The notes under the pieces are model-generated. The model did not search any database and was not told where the DNA came from. It was given only the letters and a program-made list of their open reading frames with translations. The translations under genes were made by a program, and so were the position numbers. A DNA stretch of 64,000 nt from Rhopalosiphum padi (taxonomy: Eukaryota > Arthropoda > Insecta > Hemiptera > Aphididae), in NCBI RefSeq assembly GCF_020882245.1, contig NC_083599.1:65889745-65953744 (forward strand), given 5' to 3'. Positions 24,250 through 35,758 of this stretch are shown one piece after another. The stretch's first letter is position 1. Each line of letters starts with the position of its first letter.

Positions 24250-26764
24250 TTTAATAGGTAAAAAATATTAAGGTATTAAAATAAATTTAATCAAGAAAAT
24301 TAAAACTGGTAACGTAACGTAAAACAGTGAAACACAACCTACTCAGACGAAGTTCAGATAAGATTATATTAATGTATTTCTATAGATTACTTTGTAAAAT
24401 AATATCCAAATTCTCTGGTGTTGGTGATGCCATATCTCTTCTTAATGCATCTGAATCATGAACACCATGAATTTCAACATCAGTTATTTTTGTCAAAAAC
24501 TGATCAATAACTTCACTTGCTATATTGGAACATGCTACTTCTTCTGGCCCACCGCCAGTTTTTTTCTACTTCGCTTTTCTGCACAGAGCTCTGCTTTTTT
24601 TGCATTTTTTCTATTTTCCCTACATTTTCTAAGGTTAGTAGTAGTACGTTATTACAATCATAAAATATCATACGTTAAACAAAAATTTCACTTATTACAC
24701 TATGTGTTGCACTAATTAAATAGCTTACAGTAATGTTTAACGAAGCAGCATTGAATTCATTTGTGACTATTCTCCAGTATTTAGTTTATTGTGCTACTTG
24801 TACAGCTCCCTTGTGCTTATTTTCTAATACATTTCTGTATTTATATAGTAGGCTATCAAGCAAATTTAATTCATCAGCTTGAAAAACCGGGTTTCTTTTA
24901 ATTACTTTTTCAGACATTTTTCAAACTTTTAAATAAAAATGAAACTCAAAAATAAGATAACAAAATAATATTATTTCTTGATAAATAATTTAAGCGGGAA
25001 AAGATAAATTTCAGTGATAACACAATGATAACAAGAAAAATGTATTTAATCTCCCTGATAATAGCAATTAGAAAATTCTTAGGTATAATATTTGCTTAGT
25101 ATATACTTTACTGAGTGAATTATAAGAATTTTCTATGAATACGATGTCGTTTAAAAATCTAATATTTCACTTAGTAAAGTATATACTAAGTTGTAGTTAA
25201 ATGCAATCTATGAATATAGCTATTATTATTTAGGTTATTTACTCAAAAATGGTAAAGTAATAAGATAATTAGCCATATTCATAGATCGTACTAAGTCAAC
25301 ACTTAGTGAAAACTTAGTTTAAATAATTATTTTAATATTCAAAAAATAATTTTAGTAAATACTAAGTATATTCTTAGTAAAATCTAAAAGTTAGTAAATC
25401 AGTATTCATAAATAGGATACACATGAAGTTAGACGGGAGATATTTAGTGAAATCTTAGTGCTCTTTAGTGCTCACTTAAACAAAAGTTATTTATTATAAA
25501 TAATAATTATAATTGAGTTAAAATGGATGATTATATGGATATAGACTATATGGATGACAATTTTAAATTTTTAAAGGGACTAGGCAGAGCACGAAAAACA
25601 TATAAAAGAAATAATTATATAAATATTGACCCTATTAATTTTTATTCGGACAGTGAGTTTTGTAGGAGGTTCAGATTAACCAAAAAAATATTTTTAAATA
25701 TTTTAATGCCTATGGTATTTACTGAACAAGGACGTCAAATGCATACAGACCTGAGGGGATTACCTGTGAATAAAATGTGGAAAGTTTTAATAGCATTAAG
25801 GTTTTATGCGACTGGATGCTACCAAGTAATTTTGTTTTAATATTAATTTTATATGTTTTTTTAGCATAGATTTTCATTAGATTTTTTGTTTTCAATTTAG
25901 TTGGTTAATGGGGATATGTTTGAGTTAAGTTAGTCAACTATTAGGCGAATTATAAAAGATGTGTCTTTGAGAATCGCGAAAAATTTAAGGACGTGGGTTA
26001 AATTTCCTTTAACTAATCAAGTAAAAATTATTCAACAAAAATTTTACCAAATATCTAAATTTCCGGGAGATACAATGGCTATAGATTGCACACATATACC
26101 CATTAGTAGTCCAGGAGGTGAACAAGAAGAATATTTTCTGGAACAAAAAAGGATGGATGTCATTCAACGTTCAACTAATAGTAGGACCTGATATGGAAAT
26201 TTTTGATGTTGTGGCCAGATGGCCTGGATCTGTGCATGATTCAAGAATTTTTCAAAATAGTAGAGCATTAGAATTAATGGAAAACGGGTAAAATGGGATC
26301 TAGGACATTTTGGCGTGGCCGTTTTGGCGTGGCCGTTTTGACGTGGCCGTTATGGCGTAGCCGTTTTGGCATGAAGCCATTTTGGCATTAGGCCGTTTCG
26401 GCGTAAATGTTTCAGATTATTATATTAATTAATTTAATAATTAACTACTAATTTACTAATATTTCTATTTTACTATTATAAGTATATATATTTTTATTTT
26501 TTAATAATATTTATTGTATTGTTGGAATTTAATAATTTAATGATAAGTTTGTATTACTATGCTGTACTTGAGCCCTATGGACGTTTATAAAAATAATAAT
26601 TAACCAGTTGACCAGACGACATTGTACCTATACTATCGATTGACTTGATTATCTACGTTTTTAGTGATACCTACGTATGTTTAATAATAGTATACCTTCA
26701 TCGATTCTTTTCTGCCTTGGGATAAGTTTATCATTTTTTCCATCTTACATTATGGTCATTTATA

Positions 26765-26957
26765 ACGTGCTTAAAAAAGATTCAAGCTGGAAGGGATACA
26801 TATTTATTACAATTGGAATCAGGAAGATCTCCCCCTAAAAAACTTAAAAAATATATTGACATAGATAAACGATTATTAAAAATAATTCAAGAATCAGATA
26901 CACGAGACATGTTAACATATTTAAGAGGTGTAGCACATAATATTTCTTTACAATAGT
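26765..26957 (+). pseudogene. C-terminal remnant of FLYWCH/MULE-type transposase
   Basis: One frame reads KIQAGRDTYLLQLESG, then KKLKKYIDIDKRLLKIIQ, then DMLTYLRGVAHNISLQ and a stop at about 26957. The ending matches the C-terminus seen at 7385-7658. Its position inside the inverted repeats shows that this family's transposase belongs with these MULE ends. Confidence 0.6.
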
Positions 26958-27478
26958 AAGTTTTTTAACTATGAATTTTTAATTATATTTTTTTTATAGA
27001 CTGAATTTTTTTAATTGTTTAAATAATAATAAATAATTTTAATAATGTTTTTTAGTAATTTTTTTAACTATAAATTTTTAATTATATTTTTTTAATCAAC
27101 TGAATTATTTTAAATTGTATAAATCAGTCTCGCGGTGGAAGCCAAACGATACGCACGTAGTTCGCGCTCCCGTCCGTCTCTTTAATAGTGCACGCATTAG
27201 CGTAATGTAAAAAGTCGTGATTAATCTTTAATCATTATCAACAGTGTTAAACTTACCGCCATTTTATTAAAAAAGTATAAATTTCTATACAGCTATTATG
27301 CATTTATGCTAAACTGCTCACAAACTTTTGCTTAAGTAGTAAGTACGTACGTAAAACGTGCTATTATTTATTTCATAGTTACCGCGATTGTAATTACATA
27401 ACTGTTTCGTACGGTTATCTTATCTACTGACCGCCGTCAGGCGGTCTCATTAAAAATAATTACCCACCGCTTTGAATT

Positions 27479-28806
27479 ATGTCGTCAACGAAAATCAAAC
27501 ATAATACCATTAGTGCAAATACTAATCAACAGACTAATACTAAAACAAATACGTACAAACAAACCGCAAACGTAAATGATAATACTCAATCCCATCCGAC
27601 TCACGGCAACTCAGCTGTGGACGTAAATACAAGTGACGGCTTCTCTCTGGTTAAAGGTAAAAGAATTCTCTCTACCTCCTCGCAAGCGTCATCTTCAAGC
27701 GTTACTACTAATACACCTCAGTTACATAATAACAAAAAAACAAAGCTGTTCAAAACTACTAATCGTTATCAAATTCTCTCTCAAGATATTGACCCTGGTC
27801 CCGACCCGCCATTGTCTCCAAATTTGGATAATGACGGCCACAATGATTTGTATTTAAACCTCCACCTCCAATTTTCGTAAGAGGTGTAAACAAGTACTCA
27901 AATTTAACGACAGCACTCATTGAACAAATTGGCGTTGACAATTTCTTCTGCAAAGCGTCCGCCGATCGTCTGAAAATTCAAACAGCAAACCCACAATCCT
28001 ATAGATCCTTGATTCATTTCCTAAAAGAGGAAGGTGCAGAATATCATACATATCAACTTAAAGAGGATAAACCTCTCCGTGTTGTCATACGTAACCTGCA
28101 TCACACCACGGAACCAGACACAATCAAAGAGGAACTTGAAGTTCGTATGTTTGAAGTTAGACGTGTTACAAATGTTCTTCACAGAGTGACCAAAGCTCCA
28201 CTCCCTCTCTTTTTCGTAGACTTAGAGCCGCAAATCAAGTCTAATGATATTTTTCAACTTACCTCACTTTTACACACAAAAATTAGAGTTGAGGAGCCCT
28301 ACAAGTCCAAAATCCTAAGCCAATGCGTAAACTGTCAAGAGTATGGTCATACGAAAACCTACTGCGGCTACCCGCCAAGATGTGTTCGTTGTGGTGCTGG
28401 TCATAAGACTCCAGACTGTCCAAATCAACGTTCGGACCCTCCAAAATGCGCACTCTGCTCGGGCAACCACCCTGCAAGTTACAAAGGATGTTCCATCTAC
28501 AAGGACCTTCAGCGTGTCAAAAAACCATTTACAAAAAGTAACTTTGTATCAACTAACACTAAAACAAACTTTTCAAATGTTAAAGATAGTCGTCCCCCCA
28601 ATGACACTCACCTAAACCAGTCTAATACCCACTTCCCCACCTATGCTCAGGCCACTTCTGGAAGACCTGTTAATAACGCTGCTTCTGAAACAACTCCAGA
28701 TTTAAATAATACTATCACTAGATTTCTTGAGGAATTTAAATCTCTTTTAAATCCTCTTATGTCACTACTTACCACAGTAATAGACAAACTACTTACCAAA
28801 TTATAA
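27479..28806 (+). pseudogene. Jockey ORF1, Gag-like with CCHC knuckles
   Basis: Frame 1 (27479-27880) is a Thr/Asn/Gln-rich N-terminus. The frame changes near 27860, where PPPPIFVRGVNKYSNL begins, and runs to 28806. The C-terminal part has a PRE_C2HC-like segment (RVVIRNLHHTTEPDTIKEEL) and three zinc knuckles: CVNCQEYGHTKTYC, CVRCGAGHKTPDC and CALCSGNHPASYKGC (about 28328-28490). This arrangement is the norm for Jockey-clade ORF1, which packages LINE RNA. The stop overlaps the ORF2 start as TAATG, a coupling arrangement used for reinitiation. A single frameshift is the only defect. Confidence 0.85.
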
Positions 28807-31512
28807 TGTCTTGCAACACAATTACAAATAAATCTCTATTAATACTTCAATTTAATGCAAACGGTTTAAAAAACCATGCCTTAGAACTCCAAACTGTACT
28901 TTATAACAAACGTGTTGACATTGCCCTGATTACTGAGACACATTTAACTAAATATTCAACCATTCACATCCCTGGATATAAACTATTAAAAACCAACCAC
29001 CCTGATGGTACAGCCCATGGTGGTGTTGCCATACTAATTAAATCTACAATCCTCTTTGAACTCCTTCCTAACTATTGTCTCGATCACCTTCAATCATGTG
29101 CAATAATTGTAAAATTAAATAATATTCCCATTACTATTGCTGCGATTTACTCCCCTCCCAAACACAAGATCACAGTACAGAACTATACTAATTATTTTAA
29201 CACAGTTGGTAACAATTTTATAATTGGCGGTGACTTTAATGCAAAGCACCACTCTTGGGGTTGTCGTGCAAACAACCCGCGTGGTTCAGTCCTTCACAAC
29301 TTTGTGTCTCAAAACAATTTTAAAGTTCTTGCTCCCCCAGGTCCGACTTATTGGCCGACCTCAGTCCGAAAAAATCCAGATATTTTAGATATTTTTATTG
29401 CAAAAATCCCAAGCAACATTCACTGTAATACTATTAACATCCTAGACTTAAATTCTGACCATTCTTCAGTAATTTTAACTCTTAATGCCTCCCCTCCTCT
29501 ACGTCCTATATCACCAAAGTTATTTAATCGGACCACAAATAAACTCCAATTTAACGAATTAGTAGACCAACGTATACAACTTAATGTCAAACTAAAATCT
29601 AAAGATGACCTGGATTCAGCTGTTAACAATTTTACAAATATTATCCAATCGTCGGCTTGGTCATCATCAAAACAAACCACTCCCCCTTCGAACTTGTCAC
29701 CTATGCCTGCCCACATTCGCGAAGTTATAGTTCAAAAACGCAGGGCTAGAGCGCATTATCAGCGCTCCCGACTTCCCTCACATAAACAAATGTACAACAA
29801 ACTGTCTAATTCTCTTAAAAAATTACTAGCCAAATACAAATCAAATTCATACACAAGTTACTTAACAAATCTCTCTCCTACAGACGGTAGTCTATGGAGA
29901 GCAACAAAAAATGTGTGCAAAACTAAAACCCCAAATATTCCAATCAAAAAACCCGATGGTAGCTTAGCAGTCACAGATTCTGATAAAACTGAAGCATTCA
30001 AACAACATCTTTCTGATATTTTTGTCCCTCATTCTGATATATTCTGTCCCCATAATATAAACTCTGTAGAAGAGTTTCTTAATATTCCGCTCCCAGCCTG
30101 TCTCCCCGTCAAACACTACCCCAAATGAAGTGAAATATACTATTGACAAATACCCCCTTAAAAAATCTCCTGGGTTTGATCTTATCACAGCCGAAGTTGC
30201 CAGATGCCTCCCCAAAAAAGCAATTATTCACCTCACACATATTTTCAACTCTGTCCTTAGACTTTCCTACTTTCCAATACTTTGGAAATACTCAATTATT
30301 ATTCTTGTCCCCAAGCCAAATAAACCTCCTGACTCTATCTCCTCCTTTCGACCAATAAGTCTGTTGCCTTTTTTCGCAAAAATCCTGGAAAGACTCTTAC
30401 TGAAACGTATTCTACCAAGCTTAACGACAAATTCCGTTCTCCCCGACTACCAATTTGGGTTCCGCAGTGCTCACTCAACAATACATCAAGCTCATAGAGT
30501 TATTGACTCAATTTCCTTTGCACTTGAAAAAAAATCATATTGCACATGTGCTTTTTTAGATATCTCACAGGCTTTCGTTAGGGTTTGGCATGACGGGCTC
30601 TTATTCAAACTTAAAAAATTTCTGCATCCGGTTTATTTTTTAATTATCAAATCTTATCTCTCCGATAGATACTTCAGCACCCGTATAGGTGATACTCTCT
30701 CTAGTATAGCCAGAATCTCAGCTGGTGTTCCTCAAGGCGGTATTCTTTCCCCTGTACTCTACAATATATACGCCTCAGATCAACCAATCACCCCACACAC
30801 TCAAGTCGCTGACTACGCTGACGACAAGGTAATTATTTCCATAAGTCCAGAACCCATCACAGCTTCTAGTCACCTGCAAAATCACCTAACCCTAACGGAA
30901 GACTGGTACACTAAATGGAGGTTAAAAATCAACCAATCAAAGTCTGTACACACTACATTTACCCTCAGACTTTCACCTTGCCCTGCTGTCTCCATCTATG
31001 GAACCCAAATTCCTAATTCGCAAACAGTGAAATATCTTGGTCTAACCCTAGATCGTAAGCTAACTTGGGCACAGCATACCAAATTGAAGCGTCTTAATCT
31101 AAACTCTCGTTTTCGTTTACTCAAATCGTTCATTAATAATAACACACACACTAACCTTAACACAAAACTACTTATCTACAAATCCTTAATCAAGCCAGTT
31201 TGGACTTATGGTATTCAGCTATGGGGTAATGCTAAAAAATCGAACCTGAACAAAATACAAACCTTTCAAAACTTAGCCCTCAGAAAACTTCTTAACGCTC
31301 TACCCTACGTCTCGAATAGCACTATCCATTCTGACTTAAAAATGAAAACAGTCCATGAAGAAGCAAAAATACACTATAAACGCTTTCATAGCCGTCTGTC
31401 CTCTAACCCTAATCCGTTAATACGTGATATCGCAGTCCCGACCATTCCTGGCAATCCGCCCAGACGCCTCAAACGTAGCTGGTGTCGTGACCTCCTTGTT
31501 CCGCCCTTGTAA
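28806..31512 (+). pseudogene. Jockey ORF2: APE endonuclease and reverse transcriptase
   Basis: ATG at 28806 overlaps the ORF1 stop by one base. The endonuclease shows LQFNANGLKNHALELQ, LITETHL (Glu), GGDFNAKHHSWGC and LNSDHSSV (Asp-His). The frame slips near 30100: the first frame ends at 30128 while the second opens at about 30110 with NEVKYTIDKYPLKKSPGFD. The RT has FRPISLLPFFAKILERLL, CAFLDISQAF (motif A), SAGVPQGGILSPVLY, VADYADDKVII (catalytic YADD), and KYLGLTLDRKLTW, with a terminal domain to TAA at 31512. One shift separates this from a complete ORF2 of about 900 codons. Confidence 0.88.
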
Positions 31513-31939
31513 TAAAATTCAATTTAAAAAAAAAAAAATTTAATAAACAAACAAATAGAAATCTCTAAGTAGAAAAAAAAATAATAATAACAATAAATCA
31601 TTAGTGAGTGTCATTACTGGATGGCTTCTCATATCTTGTCTGCCATGTAAATATATATGTTTTATGTTAGTTTTCTAGTTTTAGATATTAATGTTTAATA
31701 TGTTTATGTTTTTCTACCCTCTGCCTATATACTTATTGTGCCTAATGGGTATAGATTGTATATTTTAAATAAAGAAAAAAAAAAAAAAAAAAAAAAATTG
31801 TATAAATAATAATAAAAAATTTTGATAAAATAAAAAGCAGTATTTTACGCCAAAACGGCCTAACGCCAAAATGGCTTCATGCCAAAACGGCTACGCCATA
31901 ACGGCCACGCCAAAATGTCCCATTTCGGGTAAAATGATA

Positions 31940-32015
31940 TACTATATATGTATAGTGGTTTTAAACCTTTTTAACAATGCGACACACTTCATTTCCTACA
32001 AAATTTTTGCGGCAC
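31940..32015. repeat. Possible hAT MITE end within Harbinger intron
   Basis: AGTGGTTTTAAACCTTTTT...GCGACACAC...GCGGCACACC resembles the terminus of a hAT-type non-autonomous element. No second end or target duplication was identified. Confidence 0.25.
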
Positions 32016-32600
32016 ACCAATCCATAAAATATGCGCCTATATATACATATAAATACATATTTATAAAACTATTAATAGATTTTTCGCAGAACAACACTAT
32101 AGGCTATAACGTTATGATAAAAATAAAATATTATAATATATTATTATATTATAAAATATTATTATTATTATATTAATAAAAAATATAATATATAACTACA
32201 ATTTTAATTTTTGATATAACTTTTGTAGGATGTATTGCTGATGGTGGTTATGCAAACATAGTTTGTATACACCCCACATCCAAACCCAATTACTAATGCA
32301 CAAAAAAAATATAACTATTCTCATATTAGAACCAGGAATGTGGTCGAGAGAGTGTATTGAAGAGTCGATTCCGTTGTCTTTGTCGCAAATTGGGAACTGC
32401 AACTAAAACATCGAGTAACATAATAATAGCTTGTGTTATATTACATAATATGTGTATCAAATATAAAATAAACATGCATTTGGATCAAGAAGAACCACAG
32501 TTTCAAAATGAGATTGTTGATGCTGAAGTAATGAATGATAGTAGAAATAATGGTTTCAATATAAGAAACTCATTTATAACTAGACATTTTATGTAATAAT

Positions 32601-33504
32601 TTATTAAAGAAATACAAAATAAAGAATATCATACGTTTTATGCTTACAAATGAGATCATACTTTTTTTGATCATGATACAACAAAATTAAAAATCATTTT
32701 AAAAATCTTTGGTATACAGGGTGTTCCAAATTTCATGTGACAGCCAAATTCAGCATGATATACTTAAATAAGAGAAAAATGACCTATGTGAAAACCTTTT
32801 TGAATCATATAATCTAAAGTAATTTGATATTAATTATTTTTTTTATTAATTAAAAAGGGGACATTTTAGGGGTAACTTTTAAAATTCAAATGGGAACATA
32901 TATTTTTGAAATATGATTCATATATGATTTATTTTTTAATGAATGTTGACATATCATTCATAATTATGCATAAATAATTAAAGAAGTTATTAACATTTGA
33001 ATTTTGTATTTTAATTTATAAAATGCCATCAATGAATAATAATAATAGACATTTGTGCTTCTGTTATACACCGATGCATTCTTATACAACCTTAATAATC
33101 TTTATGCTGTCTTACTATCAATTTATTATAGTCATAAAACGTATGTTTTGTATCTTAATTTAAGCTTAATATATTACGTAGGAAAAATCGTTTCATTGTA
33201 TTGAAAATAAAAATAAAAAAACACATTAGATAACAATATAATATACCTACATGATATTACAATACGTAATATATTATATATTGTTCTATTTATAATCTTA
33301 ACATAATATTTATTATTTATAATATAAAATTATAAACAAAAATCATACAGTAAATAAATAGGCAATAGCTATTTATATCAAATTGTTGTATAAATTATAT
33401 TATACAGCATACAATAATTTAAAATATATACAAATAGGTACCTGTATTTTTCGACTAATTTAGGTACCTAAATATATTTTTTTATTTAAATAATAGGTAA
33501 TAAC
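32601..33504. other. AT-rich region with a possible mariner-like terminus
   Basis: Mostly AT-rich non-coding DNA. ACAGGGTGTTCCAAATTTCATGTG at about 32717 looks like the start of a mariner-type inverted repeat, but the opposite end (TGGAACACCCTGT) is not present. Nothing else recognised. Confidence 0.3.
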
Positions 33505-34120
33505 TAGGGCCCGGTAGTTCATGCATTTACATGTTTTTACTGAGTGCATCAAAACGTTGCTTGATGAGATAAAAATTTGAATCGCAATCTATCGAGTTCA
33601 AAAATGAAATTTTAATGTACATATTTTCGCATATTTTGAGGTTTTTTAAAAATATATGCATATACTTTGAAAAAAAATTGCATTTTACTGCATTTTACTG
33701 TTATTATTATTATTATTATTGTTTTTTTATTAATATTTCATGATAATGTCGGACTTTGATTATATTTCCAAATGTATTTGTTGAAAAATATGTCCTTTTA
33801 ACGTTGCCAATATAAAATAAAAACCTGATTAAAATTAGCGTCGTTGCTTGGTCGGACTGATAATTGTCATTCATTTGTAATTGAAACCCTAACTAAATAT
33901 TCAAAATCCCTAGTTGTAAATTTTAATTCTTGAAGTACATATAACATATTAAATCATATTAAAATTGTGGATATTTTTTCCCCATCTTTTAATTATTATT
34001 TTTACCAAAAAACAAAAAAAAACTTAATGTAAAAAAAAACAAAATACACATTTAGATCATATTTTAGTGATTTTAAGCGTATATTTTGATAGTTTTTAAT
34101 GCATGAACTTTCAGGCCCTA
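33505..34120. mobile_element. hAT-type MITE, about 0.6 kb
   Basis: The ends TAGGGCCCGGTAGTTCATGCATTTA and, in reverse complement, TAGGGCCTGAAAGTTCATGCATTAA are inverted repeats with few mismatches. Flanks GTAATAAC and TTAATACT share TAATA, compatible with a decayed 8-bp duplication. The interior is non-coding, with GCATTTTACT words near the left end as in other hAT copies here. Confidence 0.7.
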
Positions 34121-34128
34121 TTAATACT

Positions 34129-35184
34129 ATTATCATACTTTTATTTTGTTTGAATAAACTTAATATTAGATATACCATTTCTAAACACTGCAAAATGACA
34201 ACATTGATTTCGAAAACTTGTATGATTAAATTTCGCGTTCAACATAAAGCTAAATGATGCATAAAAATAAAACAGTTTTTGAAAGAACATCACCTTTTCA
34301 CAACATAAAGATATGATTTATCCAATATTAAATAATAATAACTAGGGCTTGGATGTTGTTACAATGATTAAAAGTTATTAAAGACTTAAGGTTATAGCTA
34401 GACTTGGGAATTTAAAAGTTTTAAAATCAGACAAATGCAAATAAAAATATGAGCAAGTACAAACATACACTAGAACAAGGCAATTTTTACTGAATTTATT
34501 TGAAAATGTGTCTATTATCTGTATTATCAATTTTTCCTTTTTTTGAATAATTGTACCTACCTATCAATATCATTGAATAAAATAACTGATAGGTTAATAT
34601 GAAGTATATTCATCTGTGGCATGGAGAGTAAAGCCAATGACAAAATTCAAACAATATTTACATAACATTTTTTTCCTCTAATAATATAATATTTAGAAAA
34701 TATTAAGGGGATCGGTGATGGTGTATATTTAAGGAGTTAGATATAGGCAATATTTAAATTGCGTGCGTGAATCATTTGTGACTGTGTGCGTAGTAAATGA
34801 TTATTAGTATGTGTACGGGTCTCTGCCCTACACCAGGTACTACCCACTCTACATCTTATCTGCTAATTGTCAAATAACTATAACAACACTGTATAGTAAT
34901 ACACGGCAATAATAATTACGTAAATACCTGCATACGCTGTCTTCTACATTCTATATTATTATTGTTCGATGTCCACTCTACACACGTCTTTTTAGCTTTA
35001 CTGCAAAAATCTTCACAATTTAATTTTTAATAATTTAAAAATGTATTTGTTTTAAAAACAAGAGTTATATTTATTTTAGGTAGATATAAAGGATTATATA
35101 TTATAATAATACACGTTGTATGTATTAATTTAGAGAATACATTAAAAAATATATATACAAATATTATGGTTCCGGTAAATCAGA
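34129..35184. other. AT-rich spacer, nothing recognised
   Basis: No coding, inverted-repeat or RNA signal identified. Confidence 0.45.
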
Positions 35185-35731
35185 TCATATAGGTAATCCT
35201 CGATCAAATCTCGAGTCTATAATTTCTGGGACTAAAGATTCCATATAAAATGTTGTGCACTGTGGTTCAATATTATTTTTCCAAAATTCCTCGTTTCTTA
35301 ATATTTTATCAACTACAAAACCTATAAAAAAATTTAAAATATTAGATTATATTGATTTGAAATAAAAATGAAGTAAAAAGTATAAGTTACCTTTGGGCGT
35401 CCACACTACAAAATAGCACCATTTTCGTTTTGTAATATTAAGTTGTCCTTGTACTTGGAAATAGTAACAATTATTTTTTTTTAATATTAGTTTTTCATTA
35501 TTATAAATCATATATTTTAATTTTTTGTTATTTACAGCTTTTTCCGGTGAATACTCCTTTATACTTTGAGGACACTTAATTTCGACTATTGCATCTTTGC
35601 CTATTAGTCCATCAGGGCTTGCGGCTAAATAATTAAGTTTTATGTGTATAAATAACCCTGCTGGTTCAATTTTAACATCAAATTTTTTTTCAAAATCTCT
35701 TCTGGCCATTGGTTCATTTTCAATGCCGTAC
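35185..35731 (-). pseudogene. YqaJ-type (lambda-exonuclease-like) nuclease fragment
   Basis: Two exons: 35731-35391 and 35321-35185, with a GT/AG intron splitting VVWTPK|GFVVDKIL. The first exon holds the YqaJ/viral recombinase core: GIENEPMARRDFE, YLAASPDGLIG (metal-binding Asp), IVEIKCP (Glu and Lys) and YYFQVQGQLNI. The second ends with FDRGLPI-stop. The domain trims DNA ends in phage recombination; in insects it often occurs in transposon-linked proteins. The upstream exon joined to it is a MULE transposase, but the middle of the usual protein, including any SWIM finger, is missing. Confidence 0.7.
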
Positions 35732-35758
35732 CTATAGTATGAATAAAATAACATTTAA

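Larger units (their letters stand above)
17527..24352 (-). mobile_element. CR1-clade non-LTR retrotransposon, twice interrupted
   Basis: Minus-strand LINE with ORF1 (PHD finger plus a baculovirus-FP-like domain), an APE endonuclease and a reverse transcriptase, ending at 17527-17554 in an (ATT)n-type microsatellite tail. PHD-bearing ORF1 and a microsatellite tail instead of poly-A point to the CR1 clade. It disrupts the Myb-like gene of the Harbinger element. A hAT (18371-19355) and an unclassified insert (19481-21045) lie inside ORF2. The 5' boundary near 24352 is approximate and no target duplication was identified. Confidence 0.8.
16986..24917 (-). pseudogene. Myb/SANT-like DNA-binding protein of Harbinger, split by CR1
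   Basis: Start at 24917: MSEKVIKRNPVF...ELNLLDSLLYKYRNVLENK, a Myb/SANT-like (MSANTD type) domain, with an in-frame TAA after VQVAQ. Next exon (about 24611-24356) has KCRENRKNAKKAELCAEKR, a frame slip in an A run, then TGGGPEEVACSNIASEVID...HDSDALRRDMASPTPENLDIIL. The CR1 insertion follows. Left of it exons resume: about 17463-17373 (DYDYSVLTDDQNVEIAAKEH), 17302-17233 (DINDEDERITNN) and 17182-16986 (coiled-coil, ending KYKNKINQ-stop). TGGGPEEV is a familiar motif of this family. In Harbinger elements this second protein assists transposase nuclear import and end recognition. Confidence 0.75.
8581..25222. mobile_element. PIF/Harbinger element, expanded by nested insertions
   Basis: Terminal inverted repeats TAGCTATATTCATAGAT (8581-8597) and its exact reverse complement (25206-25222) are flanked by TTA on both sides (8578-8580 and 25223-25225), the 3-bp target duplication expected of Harbinger. 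Inside are the two standard Harbinger genes: a HARBI1-like transposase on + (11208-16535) and a Myb/SANT-like protein on - (24917-16986), tail to tail. Three insertions account for most of the length: piggyBac 8752-11019, hAT 12063-16151, CR1 about 17527-24352. Removing them leaves roughly 3.5 kb. Confidence 0.85.
27125..31794 (+). mobile_element. Jockey-clade LINE, nearly full length, with 13-bp duplication
   Basis: A 4.67-kb element beginning CAGTCTCGCGGTGG, with a 5' UTR (27125-27478), two ORFs, a 3' UTR with AATAAA at about 31768 and a poly-A tail ending near 31797. The 13-bp repeat AAATTGTATAAAT lies at 27112-27124 and 31795-31807. A complete 5' end, poly-A and an exact target duplication mark a recent insertion. 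It sits inside the MULE. Confidence 0.93.
26296..31925. mobile_element. MULE-type element with repetitive inverted ends, carrying a LINE
   Basis: The left end has GGACATTTTGGCG followed by tandem GTGGCCGTTTTGGC-like units to about 26402. The right end (about 31850-31920) is its inverted copy: GCCAAAACGGCC ... CGCCAAAATGTCC. An 11-bp direct repeat CGGGTAAAATG flanks the element (26285-26295, 31926-31936), compatible with the 8-11 bp duplications of MULEs. Without the LINE inside it is about 0.95 kb with a transposase C-terminus only, so it is a deleted, non-autonomous copy. Confidence 0.88.
25523..32596 (+). pseudogene. HARBI1-like transposase, second copy, split by a MULE
   Basis: Exon 1 (25523-25825) and exon 2 (from 25901) share splice sites with the first copy. 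Exon 2 keeps the catalytic Asp in MAIDCTHIPISSPGG but has a TAG in place of the Gln before the STIRRI segment (first copy QPTVSRI) and a frame slip after EQEEYF near 26130. Exon 2 ends just before 26285-26295, where the MULE has landed. Exon 3 remnants resume at about 32229 (ADGGY) with frame slips, and 32357-32596 gives SRFRCLCRKLGTATKTSSNI...VILHNMCIKYK to the stop. Together with the first copy it defines the intact family sequence at most positions. Confidence 0.8.
25270..32600 (+). mobile_element. Second Harbinger copy, right end not found
   Basis: TAGCCATATTCATAGATC at 25270-25287 is a near copy of the first element's terminus, 47 bp past its right end, and the following AACTTAGT-type subterminal words match. 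The element carries the same HARBI1-like gene (25523-32596). No matching right terminus or Myb-like gene is seen after 32600, so it is truncated. The MULE at 26296-31925 sits in its second intron. Confidence 0.65.

Noticed and set aside
26305..26400. Repeated GGCCGTTTTGGC units considered as a CRISPR-like array
   Set aside because: Units are contiguous without unique spacers and are inverted at the other end of the same element, so they are transposon termini.
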